Assembly (NCBI GenBank): GCA_025996835.1
Contig: BNTU01000163.1
Location: 1 to 5,354, forward strand
Reading direction: 5' to 3'
DNA: 5,354 bases
Source: Bacteroidia bacterium
GTDB taxonomy: Bacteria; Bacteroidota; Bacteroidia; Bacteroidales; Azobacteroidaceae
Part shown: in pieces, positions 1-5,354 of the stretch
Layout: the number at the start of each line of letters is the position of its first letter
Numbering within the stretch: the first letter of the stretch is position 1
Program-made: the position numbers and the translations under genes
The notes under the pieces: model-generated
Seen by the model: only the letters and a program-made list of their open reading frames with translations
The model's database searches: none
Told to the model about the DNA's origin: nothing

Positions 1-156
1 CATAGCCGCCGTGCTGGGGATTTCCTATTCGGGTGCACCGCTTCGCCTGTCGTATCACGGTCTGGGTGAGGTGGTTATCGGCATCATGTTTGGTCCGCTG
101 GCAATGGCGGGGGTCTATTATTCTGCGTGCGGGCAGTTGGACGGGCAGTTGCTGTT
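1..156 (+). repeat. Outer copy of an internal prenyltransferase segment, joined to the permease gene
   Basis: Bases 1-127 are identical to 2420-2546, and bases 1-156 are identical to the reverse complement of 2780-2935, which is the native prenyltransferase context. The match ends at 156/157, where the prenyltransferase would continue into codons for ISIPVG but this copy turns into FecCD permease sequence. The segment encodes about residues 132-183 of the prenyltransferase, still in frame. It is a fragment out of place, not an independent gene. Confidence 0.95.
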
Positions 157-553
157 GGGGTTGCTGCTTTCGTTGTTGCTAATTAAACCGTTGAATACCT
201 TGCTGTTAGGTGAAAATTATGCTTCCAATTTGGGGATAAATGTCCATCGCACGCGGCTTTACATTCTCCTGGTTACGGGATTTTTGACGGCTGTGGTCAC
301 GGCTTTTTGCGGACCCATCAGTTTTATTGGATTGGCGGTGCCGCATGGTGCGCGGTTGATTTTTCGCACGTCCAACCAGCGCATTTTGCTGCCTGCCACC
401 CTCGCGTTGGGTGCGGTGGTTGCGCTTTTTTGCAACTTGCTGACGACAGTTCCGCTCGCGAATGGGCTGTTGCCGCTCAATGCCATCACCCCGCTGCTGG
501 GTGCGCCGGTGATTTTGTATATTATTTTGCGGGAGAGAAATAAGAGCGGATAA
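2..553 (+). CDS. FecCD-family ABC transporter permease, C-terminal part, with a foreign prenyltransferase head
   Basis: The frame is open from the window edge and stops with TAA at 551-553. Codons up to about base 156 encode prenyltransferase sequence and do not belong to this protein. From 157 on it is the C-terminal part (about 131 residues) of a BtuC/FecCD-type permease, a multi-pass inner-membrane subunit of ABC importers for iron-siderophore, haem or cobalamin. Support comes from the family signature GPISFIGLAVPHGAR (311-355), several hydrophobic segments, and the terminal GAPVILY helix (500-520) followed by a basic RERNKSG tail. Full-length family members have roughly 320-350 residues, so more than half is missing. 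Substrate cannot be told from this part. The join lies in GTTGCT-rich DNA where both genes encode Gln/Leu-Leu-Leu-like residues, which would favour misjoining. No genuine start codon is present. A GTG at 11 is open but lies inside the prenyltransferase fragment. Confidence 0.85.
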   Translation: MAAVLGISYSGAPLRLSYHGLGEVVIGIMFGPLAMAGVYYSACGQLDGQLLLGLLLSLLLIKPLNTLLLGENYASNLGINVHRTRLYILLVTGFLTAVVTAFCGPISFIGLAVPHGARLIFRTSNQRILLPATLALGAVVALFCNLLTTVPLANGLLPLNAITPLLGAPVILYIILRERNKSG

Positions 554-568
554 TCACAAAAATAATCG

Positions 569-576
569 TACATTTG
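569..576 (+). promoter_or_regulatory. Bacteroidota-type -7 element upstream of mnmE
   Basis: TACATTTG matches the TAnnTTTG -7 consensus of the Bacteroidota primary sigma factor. It lies 18 bp before the mnmE ATG at 595, giving a short A-rich leader. I see no clear TTTG -33 partner at the usual distance, so this is a candidate only. The whole gap from the permease stop to mnmE is 41 bp. Confidence 0.5.
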
Positions 577-594
577 CAAATAAAAATAAAAAAC

Positions 595-1974
595 ATGACT
601 CATACAACAATTTGTGCTATCTCAACCCCCCAAGGAACAGGGGGCATCGCCGTCATCCGAATTTCAGGATGTGAGGCGTTTGCTATTACGGATAAGATTT
701 TTGCTGCTAAGAACGGGCAGAAAGTGGCTGAAATGCAAGCAAATACGGTTTGTTTTGGCAATGTTGCTACTCTTGATGAAGTCCTCGTCTCAGTTTTCCA
801 CGCCCCTCACTCCTTCACCGGCGAAGATACCGTAGAAATTTCATGTCACGGCTCAGTTTTCATTCAGCAGGAAATTTTGAAATTGCTGTTGGCGAACGGC
901 TGTACGCTGGCTCGCGCGGGTGAGTTTACGCAGCGGGCGTTCCTGAATGGCAAGATGGATTTGTCGCAGGCGGAGGCTGTGGCTGATGTCATTGCCTCGT
1001 CTTCGGCTGCTGCCCATCGGGTGGCGATGAATCAGATGCGGGGCGGGTTTAGCAAAGAGTTGCTGGTGTTGCGGGCGCAATTGCTTGATTTTGTGTCGCT
1101 TATCGAACTGGAATTGGATTTTAATGAGGAGGATGTGGAATTTGCCGACCGGGTGCGCTTGCTGGAGTTGGCGGATGCGATTGCTGCTTCGCTGACCAAG
1201 TTGGTCAATTCGTTCAGTTTGGGTAATGTGCTGAAAAACGGGATTCCGGTGGTGATTGTCGGCGAAACGAATGTGGGTAAGTCCACGCTGCTCAACCACT
1301 TACTGCACGAGGAGAAAGCCATCGTGTCGGACGTTCACGGCACCACGCGCGATGTGATTGAGGATGTGGTGAACGTTAGCGGCATCACGTTCCGCTTTAT
1401 CGACACGGCAGGCATCCGCGACACCACCGACGAAGTGGAATTGCTGGGTGTAGAGCGCACGTTTCAGAAAATCGACCAAGCCTCCATCGTAATTTGGCTG
1501 GTGGACGCAACCCAATTTAACAAAGAAATCGACAAGCTGGCGGATAAAATTGTACCCCGAACGGTGCATAAAAAATTGCTGTTAGTCATCAACAAAATCG
1601 ACAAACTAAACAAGGAGGAGCAACTGATTTTGGAAAAAGAATTTCTGCCGCAAATAAAGGCAGACCATATCTATTTGTCCGCCAAATACCACCAAAACAC
1701 CGAAATTTTGGAAGCCGCCCTCCTGCAAACCGCCAATTTAACCCGCTACAGCGAGCAGGATGTCATTGTGAGCAACGTTCGCCACCACGAAGCCCTGTGC
1801 AAAGCCCACGAAGCCATTCGCCGCGTAGAAGAGGGGCTGCGAACCAACCTCTCCGGCGATTTCATAGCCCAAGACATCCGCGAATGTATGCACTACCTGG
1901 GCGAAATCACCGGCGAAATTTCCACCGATGAAGTGCTGGGGAATATCTTTCGCAAGTTTTGCGTGGGGAAATAA
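595..1974 (+). CDS. mnmE: tRNA uridine-5-carboxymethylaminomethyl(34) synthesis GTPase MnmE (left copy)
   Basis: MnmE (TrmE) works with MnmG to install the (carboxymethyl)aminomethyl group at C5 of wobble uridine 34 in certain tRNAs, using a methylene-tetrahydrofolate-derived carbon. The protein has 459 residues, the normal family length. The N-terminal folate-binding domain begins MTHTTICAISTPQGTGGIAVIR; a helical domain surrounds an inserted G domain. G motifs are visible: P-loop GETNVGKST (223-231), GTTRD (249-253), DTAG (270-273), NKID (333-336) and SAK (362-364). The protein ends FCVGK, the C-x-G-K tail with the functionally important Cys (456). ATG 595 is chosen over an in-frame TTG at 574 because the family starts at this point and the TTG overlaps the -7 element. 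There is no Shine-Dalgarno sequence, as is common in Bacteroidota. The gene is intact and is duplicated in mirror image at 3381-4760. Confidence 0.97.
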   Translation: MTHTTICAISTPQGTGGIAVIRISGCEAFAITDKIFAAKNGQKVAEMQANTVCFGNVATLDEVLVSVFHAPHSFTGEDTVEISCHGSVFIQQEILKLLLANGCTLARAGEFTQRAFLNGKMDLSQAEAVADVIASSSAAAHRVAMNQMRGGFSKELLVLRAQLLDFVSLIELELDFNEEDVEFADRVRLLELADAIAASLTKLVNSFSLGNVLKNGIPVVIVGETNVGKSTLLNHLLHEEKAIVSDVHGTTRDVIEDVVNVSGITFRFIDTAGIRDTTDEVELLGVERTFQKIDQASIVIWLVDATQFNKEIDKLADKIVPRTVHKKLLLVINKIDKLNKEEQLILEKEFLPQIKADHIYLSAKYHQNTEILEAALLQTANLTRYSEQDVIVSNVRHHEALCKAHEAIRRVEEGLRTNLSGDFIAQDIRECMHYLGEITGEISTDEVLGNIFRKFCVGK

Positions 1975-1999
1975 TGATGACTTGTATTTTTATTATTTG

Positions 2000-2007
2000 T
2001 ACCTTTG
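2000..2007 (+). promoter_or_regulatory. Bacteroidota-type -7 element upstream of the prenyltransferase gene (left)
   Basis: TACCTTTG matches TAnnTTTG and lies in the 53-bp gap after the mnmE stop, 20 bp before ATG 2028. A weak CTTG at 1981-1984 could be a -33 element but its 15-bp spacing is short. The motif suggests the prenyltransferase gene can be transcribed from its own promoter as well as by read-through from mnmE. Confidence 0.55.
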
Positions 2008-2027
2008 CACCCCAAGAATAGTTACAA

Positions 2028-2609
2028 ATGAATACAATCCGTTTTTGGCTGAAAAATGCGCGTTCTACATCGCTGCCGCAGAGCCTGTTGCCGGCGGTGC
2101 TGGCTGTGTGCATGGCTTCGTCGGCTGCCGGTTTTTCGCTTTGGTTGGGGTTGTGTGCCCTGTTGGGCGTGGTATTGGCTCATTTGAGCCTCAATTTGTT
2201 TGATGATTATTTCGACTACAAAGTGAAGGGGGCTGAGTTTCGCGACAATTTGGCGCGCAAAGGGATGCGGGCGCGAATTTCCAAATGCGCCTATATCTCC
2301 TCCGGACAAGCCACTTTGAAGCAACTGCTGGCAGCCTGCCTCACGTTTGGAGGCATCGCGCTCTGCCTTGGGCTGGTGATTTTTCTCCATCGGGGCAACA
2401 CCGTTTTTTGGATTGCCGCCATAGCCGCCGTGCTGGGGATTTCCTATTCGGGTGCACCGCTTCGCCTGTCGTATCACGGTCTGGGTGAGGTGGTTATCGG
2501 CATCATGTTTGGTCCGCTGGCAATGGCGGGGGTCTATTATTCTGCGGCAGGGTTAGCAGCGCAAGCAGATAATAACCGGAGAGATAGCTCGCAATCACGC
2601 CGACTATGA
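2028..2609 (+). pseudogene. UbiA-family (MenA-like) prenyltransferase, left copy broken after codon 173
   Basis: Codons 1-173 are a genuine N-terminal part of a UbiA-superfamily integral-membrane prenyltransferase, with the first Asp-rich motif NLFDDYFD at residues 56-63 that binds Mg-prenyl diphosphate. At 2546/2547 the sequence switches to the antisense of the same gene. The remaining 20 codons (AGLAAQADNN onward, Arg- and Ser-rich) are meaningless, and the frame stops at 2607-2609. The second Asp-rich motif is absent, so this product could not be catalytic. Residue 68 is Gly (GGG) here and Val (GTG) in the right copy, the only difference found between arms. The start ATG follows mnmE by 53 bp. 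This copy is best read as a by-product of the fold-back join. Confidence 0.85.
2420..2546 (+). repeat. 127-bp direct copy of the window's first 127 bases
   Basis: Base 2420 pairs with base 1 and base 2546 with base 127. The next base differs (G2547 against T128). Base 1 is the contig edge, so the repeat cannot be extended leftward. The right end coincides exactly with the end of the inverted arm. Functionally this is the prenyltransferase coding sequence for residues about 132-173. Confidence 0.95.
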
Positions 2610-3327
2610 TACACATATATGCTGCCGTCAGCAACAGCAGAAGTGCGAGCAACATTCGGGCTTTGCTATGTAGCAAAACGGCGAAGGTCATTTTGCCCAC
2701 CTCTTTGTCAGGCTCGTAATCCATGATGGAGTGCGTGTACACGATGTTGGCGACCAACAAGCCCACCGGAATGGAGATTAACAGCAACTGCCCGTCCAAC
2801 TGCCCGCACGCAGAATAATAGACCCCCGCCATTGCCAGCGGACCAAACATGATGCCGATAACCACCTCACCCAGACCGTGATACGACAGGCGAAGCGGTG
2901 CACCCGAATAGGAAATCCCCAGCACGGCGGCTATGGCGGCAATCCAAAAAACGGTGTTGCCCCGATGGAGAAAAATCACCAGCCCAAGGCAGAGCGCGAT
3001 GCCTCCAAACGTGAGGCAGGCTGCCAGCAGTTGCTTCAAAGTGGCTTGTCCGGAGGAGATATAGGCGCATTTGGAAATTCGCGCCCGCATCCCTTTGCGC
3101 GCCAAATTGTCGCGAAACTCAGCCACCTTCACTTTGTAGTCGAAATAATCATCAAACAAATTGAGGCTCAAATGAGCCAATACCACGCCCAACAGGGCAC
3201 ACAACCCCAACCAAAGCGAAAAACCGGCAGCCGACGAAGCCATGCACACAGCCAGCACCGCCGGCAACAGGCTCTGCGGCAGCGATGTAGAACGCGCATT
3301 TTTCAGCCAAAAACGGATTGTATTCAT
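2503..3327 (-). CDS. UbiA-family (MenA-like) prenyltransferase, right copy, native to about codon 260
   Basis: UbiA-superfamily enzymes transfer a polyprenyl chain from its diphosphate to an aromatic or other acceptor in the cytoplasmic membrane; MenA does so to 1,4-dihydroxy-2-naphthoate in menaquinone synthesis. This frame begins MNTIRFWLKNARSTSLPQSL and shows repeated hydrophobic helices. Both Asp-rich motifs are present: NLFDDYFD (56-63) and DYEPDKEVGK (203-212). Residues 1 to about 260 are continuous and family-like. The last 14 (PQNNRPPPLPADQT) are antisense read after the fold-back at 2547/2546, and the native C-terminus (probably a few tens of residues) is missing. Acceptor specificity is not visible, since Bacteroidota may carry several UbiA paralogues, so I withhold menA. 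The start ATG lies 53 bp after the mnmE stop, behind its own -7 element. Confidence 0.85.
   Translation of the reverse strand: MNTIRFWLKNARSTSLPQSLLPAVLAVCMASSAAGFSLWLGLCALLGVVLAHLSLNLFDDYFDYKVKVAEFRDNLARKGMRARISKCAYISSGQATLKQLLAACLTFGGIALCLGLVIFLHRGNTVFWIAAIAAVLGISYSGAPLRLSYHGLGEVVIGIMFGPLAMAGVYYSACGQLDGQLLLISIPVGLLVANIVYTHSIMDYEPDKEVGKMTFAVLLHSKARMLLALLLLLTAAYMCIIVGVIASYLSGYYLLALLTLPQNNRPPPLPADQT
2547..2808. other. Unique 262-bp centre between the inverted arms
   Basis: This is the only sequence present once. On the minus strand it is ordinary coding sequence, codons 174 to about 260 of the UbiA-family prenyltransferase, including the second Asp-rich motif. On the plus strand it is antisense and gives only a short junk tail to the left prenyltransferase copy. 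It would form the loop of a hairpin with a 2546-bp stem. The arrangement fits a strand that copied the prenyltransferase to near codon 260 and then switched to the opposite strand about 262 bp back. Confidence 0.9.
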
Positions 3328-3347
3328 TTGTAACTATTCTTGGGGTG

Positions 3348-3355
3348 CAAAGGTA
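3348..3355 (-). promoter_or_regulatory. Bacteroidota-type -7 element upstream of the prenyltransferase gene (right)
   Basis: This is the mirror copy of 2000-2007, reading TACCTTTG on the minus strand, 20 bp before the ATG at 3327. The surrounding 53-bp gap is identical to the left copy. Confidence 0.55.
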
Positions 3356-3380
3356 CAAATAATAAAAATACAAGTCATCA

Positions 3381-4760
3381 TTATTTCCCCACGCAAAACT
3401 TGCGAAAGATATTCCCCAGCACTTCATCGGTGGAAATTTCGCCGGTGATTTCGCCCAGGTAGTGCATACATTCGCGGATGTCTTGGGCTATGAAATCGCC
3501 GGAGAGGTTGGTTCGCAGCCCCTCTTCTACGCGGCGAATGGCTTCGTGGGCTTTGCACAGGGCTTCGTGGTGGCGAACGTTGCTCACAATGACATCCTGC
3601 TCGCTGTAGCGGGTTAAATTGGCGGTTTGCAGGAGGGCGGCTTCCAAAATTTCGGTGTTTTGGTGGTATTTGGCGGACAAATAGATATGGTCTGCCTTTA
3701 TTTGCGGCAGAAATTCTTTTTCCAAAATCAGTTGCTCCTCCTTGTTTAGTTTGTCGATTTTGTTGATGACTAACAGCAATTTTTTATGCACCGTTCGGGG
3801 TACAATTTTATCCGCCAGCTTGTCGATTTCTTTGTTAAATTGGGTTGCGTCCACCAGCCAAATTACGATGGAGGCTTGGTCGATTTTCTGAAACGTGCGC
3901 TCTACACCCAGCAATTCCACTTCGTCGGTGGTGTCGCGGATGCCTGCCGTGTCGATAAAGCGGAACGTGATGCCGCTAACGTTCACCACATCCTCAATCA
4001 CATCGCGCGTGGTGCCGTGAACGTCCGACACGATGGCTTTCTCCTCGTGCAGTAAGTGGTTGAGCAGCGTGGACTTACCCACATTCGTTTCGCCGACAAT
4101 CACCACCGGAATCCCGTTTTTCAGCACATTACCCAAACTGAACGAATTGACCAACTTGGTCAGCGAAGCAGCAATCGCATCCGCCAACTCCAGCAAGCGC
4201 ACCCGGTCGGCAAATTCCACATCCTCCTCATTAAAATCCAATTCCAGTTCGATAAGCGACACAAAATCAAGCAATTGCGCCCGCAACACCAGCAACTCTT
4301 TGCTAAACCCGCCCCGCATCTGATTCATCGCCACCCGATGGGCAGCAGCCGAAGACGAGGCAATGACATCAGCCACAGCCTCCGCCTGCGACAAATCCAT
4401 CTTGCCATTCAGGAACGCCCGCTGCGTAAACTCACCCGCGCGAGCCAGCGTACAGCCGTTCGCCAACAGCAATTTCAAAATTTCCTGCTGAATGAAAACT
4501 GAGCCGTGACATGAAATTTCTACGGTATCTTCGCCGGTGAAGGAGTGAGGGGCGTGGAAAACTGAGACGAGGACTTCATCAAGAGTAGCAACATTGCCAA
4601 AACAAACCGTATTTGCTTGCATTTCAGCCACTTTCTGCCCGTTCTTAGCAGCAAAAATCTTATCCGTAATAGCAAACGCCTCACATCCTGAAATTCGGAT
4701 GACGGCGATGCCCCCTGTTCCTTGGGGGGTTGAGATAGCACAAATTGTTGTATGAGTCAT
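3381..4760 (-). CDS. mnmE: tRNA modification GTPase MnmE (right copy)
   Basis: This is a mirror copy of 595-1974 with the same 459-residue translation, including the complete G domain (GETNVGKST, GTTRD, DTAG, NKID, SAK) and the C-terminal FCVGK. Start ATG 4760 is chosen for the same reasons as in the left copy. I found no base difference between the two copies in the stretches compared directly, including third codon positions of the last third of the gene. Two identical mnmE genes head to tail around a hairpin centre would be exceptional in a genome, since this is a single-copy housekeeping gene. The second copy is probably a product of amplification or assembly, not a paralogue. Confidence 0.95.
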   Translation of the reverse strand: MTHTTICAISTPQGTGGIAVIRISGCEAFAITDKIFAAKNGQKVAEMQANTVCFGNVATLDEVLVSVFHAPHSFTGEDTVEISCHGSVFIQQEILKLLLANGCTLARAGEFTQRAFLNGKMDLSQAEAVADVIASSSAAAHRVAMNQMRGGFSKELLVLRAQLLDFVSLIELELDFNEEDVEFADRVRLLELADAIAASLTKLVNSFSLGNVLKNGIPVVIVGETNVGKSTLLNHLLHEEKAIVSDVHGTTRDVIEDVVNVSGITFRFIDTAGIRDTTDEVELLGVERTFQKIDQASIVIWLVDATQFNKEIDKLADKIVPRTVHKKLLLVINKIDKLNKEEQLILEKEFLPQIKADHIYLSAKYHQNTEILEAALLQTANLTRYSEQDVIVSNVRHHEALCKAHEAIRRVEEGLRTNLSGDFIAQDIRECMHYLGEITGEISTDEVLGNIFRKFCVGK

Positions 4761-4778
4761 GTTTTTTATTTTTATTTG

Positions 4779-4786
4779 CAAATGTA
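4779..4786 (-). promoter_or_regulatory. Bacteroidota-type -7 element upstream of mnmE (right)
   Basis: This is the mirror of 569-576, reading TACATTTG on the minus strand, 18 bp before the mnmE ATG at 4760. No convincing -33 element is seen. Confidence 0.5.
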
Positions 4787-4801
4787 CGATTATTTTTGTG
4801 A

Positions 4802-5353
4802 TTATCCGCTCTTATTTCTCTCCCGCAAAATAATATACAAAATCACCGGCGCACCCAGCAGCGGGGTGATGGCATTGAGCGGCAACAGCCCATTCGCGAG
4901 CGGAACTGTCGTCAGCAAGTTGCAAAAAAGCGCAACCACCGCACCCAACGCGAGGGTGGCAGGCAGCAAAATGCGCTGGTTGGACGTGCGAAAAATCAAC
5001 CGCGCACCATGCGGCACCGCCAATCCAATAAAACTGATGGGTCCGCAAAAAGCCGTGACCACAGCCGTCAAAAATCCCGTAACCAGGAGAATGTAAAGCC
5101 GCGTGCGATGGACATTTATCCCCAAATTGGAAGCATAATTTTCACCTAACAGCAAGGTATTCAACGGTTTAATTAGCAACAACGAAAGCAGCAACCCCAA
5201 CAGCAACTGCCCGTCCAACTGCCCGCACGCAGAATAATAGACCCCCGCCATTGCCAGCGGACCAAACATGATGCCGATAACCACCTCACCCAGACCGTGA
5301 TACGACAGGCGAAGCGGTGCACCCGAATAGGAAATCCCCAGCACGGCGGCTAT
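4802..5353 (-). CDS. FecCD-family ABC transporter permease, C-terminal part, with prenyltransferase head (right copy)
   Basis: This is the mirror copy of the frame at 2-553. Only the part from 5198 down to 4802 is permease: about 131 C-terminal residues with GPISFIGLAVPHGAR and the GAPVILY terminal helix. Sequence from 5199 to the window edge encodes an in-frame prenyltransferase fragment. The stop codon lies 41 bp before the mnmE ATG on the same strand, so the permease gene, mnmE and the prenyltransferase gene are co-oriented and could be co-transcribed. The native upstream part of the permease is absent from the window, so neither copy can be assigned a start or a substrate. Confidence 0.85.
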   Translation of the reverse strand: MAAVLGISYSGAPLRLSYHGLGEVVIGIMFGPLAMAGVYYSACGQLDGQLLLGLLLSLLLIKPLNTLLLGENYASNLGINVHRTRLYILLVTGFLTAVVTAFCGPISFIGLAVPHGARLIFRTSNQRILLPATLALGAVVALFCNLLTTVPLANGLLPLNAITPLLGAPVILYIILRERNKSG

Positions 5354-5354
5354 G
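5199..5354 (-). repeat. Mirror outer copy of the prenyltransferase segment
   Basis: This is the reverse complement of 1-156 and equals 2780-2935 read in the same plus-strand direction. The join to permease sequence lies at 5198/5199. Bases 5228-5354 are the 127-bp part shared by all four copies in the window. Confidence 0.95.

Larger units (their letters stand above)
1..2546 (+). repeat. Left arm of a 2.5-kb near-perfect inverted duplication
   Basis: This arm equals the reverse complement of 2809-5354, position i pairing with position 5355-i. The predicted proteins of mnmE, the permease fusion and the first 173 prenyltransferase codons match between arms, as do the intergenic gaps and the parts of mnmE I compared base by base. 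The only mismatch I found is G2230 against A3125. Identity stops at 2546/2547. The arm holds the permease 3' end, mnmE and the prenyltransferase 5' part. No transposase, recombinase or replication gene lies in it, so it is not a recognisable mobile-element end. Two 2.5-kb arms with near-complete identity imply a very recent or in-vitro origin. Confidence 0.97.
2809..5354 (-). repeat. Right arm of the inverted duplication
   Basis: This is the mirror copy of 1-2546. All three gene segments are repeated on the minus strand in the same order from the outer end inward. The arm runs to the last base of the window, and the window ends are exact reverse complements of each other. The right copy of the prenyltransferase continues natively into the centre, so this arm preserves the real junction at 2809/2808 while the left arm does not. 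Confidence 0.97.

Noticed and set aside
2..553. Novel two-domain protein fusing a prenyltransferase segment to an ABC permease
   Set aside because: The first 156 bases are an exact copy of an internal stretch of the nearby prenyltransferase gene starting at the contig edge; a chimeric join explains it better than a gene fusion.
574..594. Alternative TTG start for mnmE seven codons upstream (and the mirror at 4781)
   Set aside because: The extra residues MQIKIKN are not family-like, the TTG overlaps the TAnnTTTG motif, and MnmE proteins normally begin where ATG 595 does.
853..1299. Long antisense open frame (about 148 codons) inside mnmE, mirrored at 4056-4502
   Set aside because: It lies wholly opposite the conserved mnmE coding region, has low-complexity Arg/Gln/His-rich content typical of antisense frames, and shows no family motif.
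1975..2027. Possible Rho-independent terminator after mnmE
   Set aside because: The gap is A/T-rich but shows no GC-rich stem followed by a T-run.
2022..2477. Antisense open frame opposite the prenyltransferase 5' part, mirrored at 2878-3333
   Set aside because: It is a shadow of the prenyltransferase gene; Gln/Arg/Lys-rich and motif-free, and its single arm difference only reflects base 2230.
2547..2808. Central segment as a hairpin origin, telomere or terminator loop
   Set aside because: It is continuous prenyltransferase coding sequence on the minus strand with the conserved second Asp-rich motif, so no separate function is needed.
1..5354. Composite transposon or insertion sequence with long inverted ends
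   Set aside because: No transposase, no target-site duplication can be seen because the repeats reach both window edges, and the arms contain only housekeeping-type genes.

Overview
The window looks like Bacteroidota (Bacteroidia-type) chromosomal DNA. It carries parts of a FecCD-family ABC importer permease gene, a complete mnmE (tRNA-modification GTPase) and a UbiA-family (MenA-like) membrane prenyltransferase gene. Three things point to Bacteroidota: the MnmE P-loop has the form GETNVGKST, A/T-rich gene leaders lack Shine-Dalgarno sequences, and TAnnTTTG motifs precede both mnmE and the prenyltransferase gene. No mobile-element, phage, CRISPR, RNA or plasmid gene is visible.

The layout is the striking part: the window is one near-perfect inverted duplication. 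Bases 1-2546 equal the reverse complement of 2809-5354, with one mismatch found by eye (G2230 against A3125), around a unique 262-bp centre (2547-2808). Each arm reads, from the outside in, 156 bp of prenyltransferase sequence, an abrupt switch to the 3' end of the FecCD permease gene, a short gap, mnmE, a 53-bp promoter-bearing gap, then the prenyltransferase gene. On the minus strand the prenyltransferase continues through the centre to about codon 260 and then folds back into its own antisense. On the plus strand it breaks at codon 173.

The first 127 bases recur exactly at 2420-2546, at the branch point where the centre begins, and in reverse complement at 2809-2935 and 5228-5354. A repeat of exactly 127 bp that starts at the contig edge and ends at a branch is what a de Bruijn assembly with k=127 would leave. 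Fold-back joins and nearby jumps are known products of multiple displacement amplification. My preferred reading is therefore a chimeric or artefactual contig over an ordinary locus whose native order is FecCD permease, mnmE, prenyltransferase. A genuine inverted amplification in the cell is the less likely alternative.

The trustworthy biology is one copy of each gene. MnmE is complete at 459 codons, the permease is represented by about its last 131 codons, and the prenyltransferase by about its first 260. The three fused reading frames (permease with a prenyltransferase head, and two prenyltransferases with antisense tails) should not be treated as natural proteins. The three gene roles (metallophore or cofactor uptake, tRNA wobble modification, polyprenyl transfer) have no obvious shared pathway; they look like co-oriented housekeeping neighbours.
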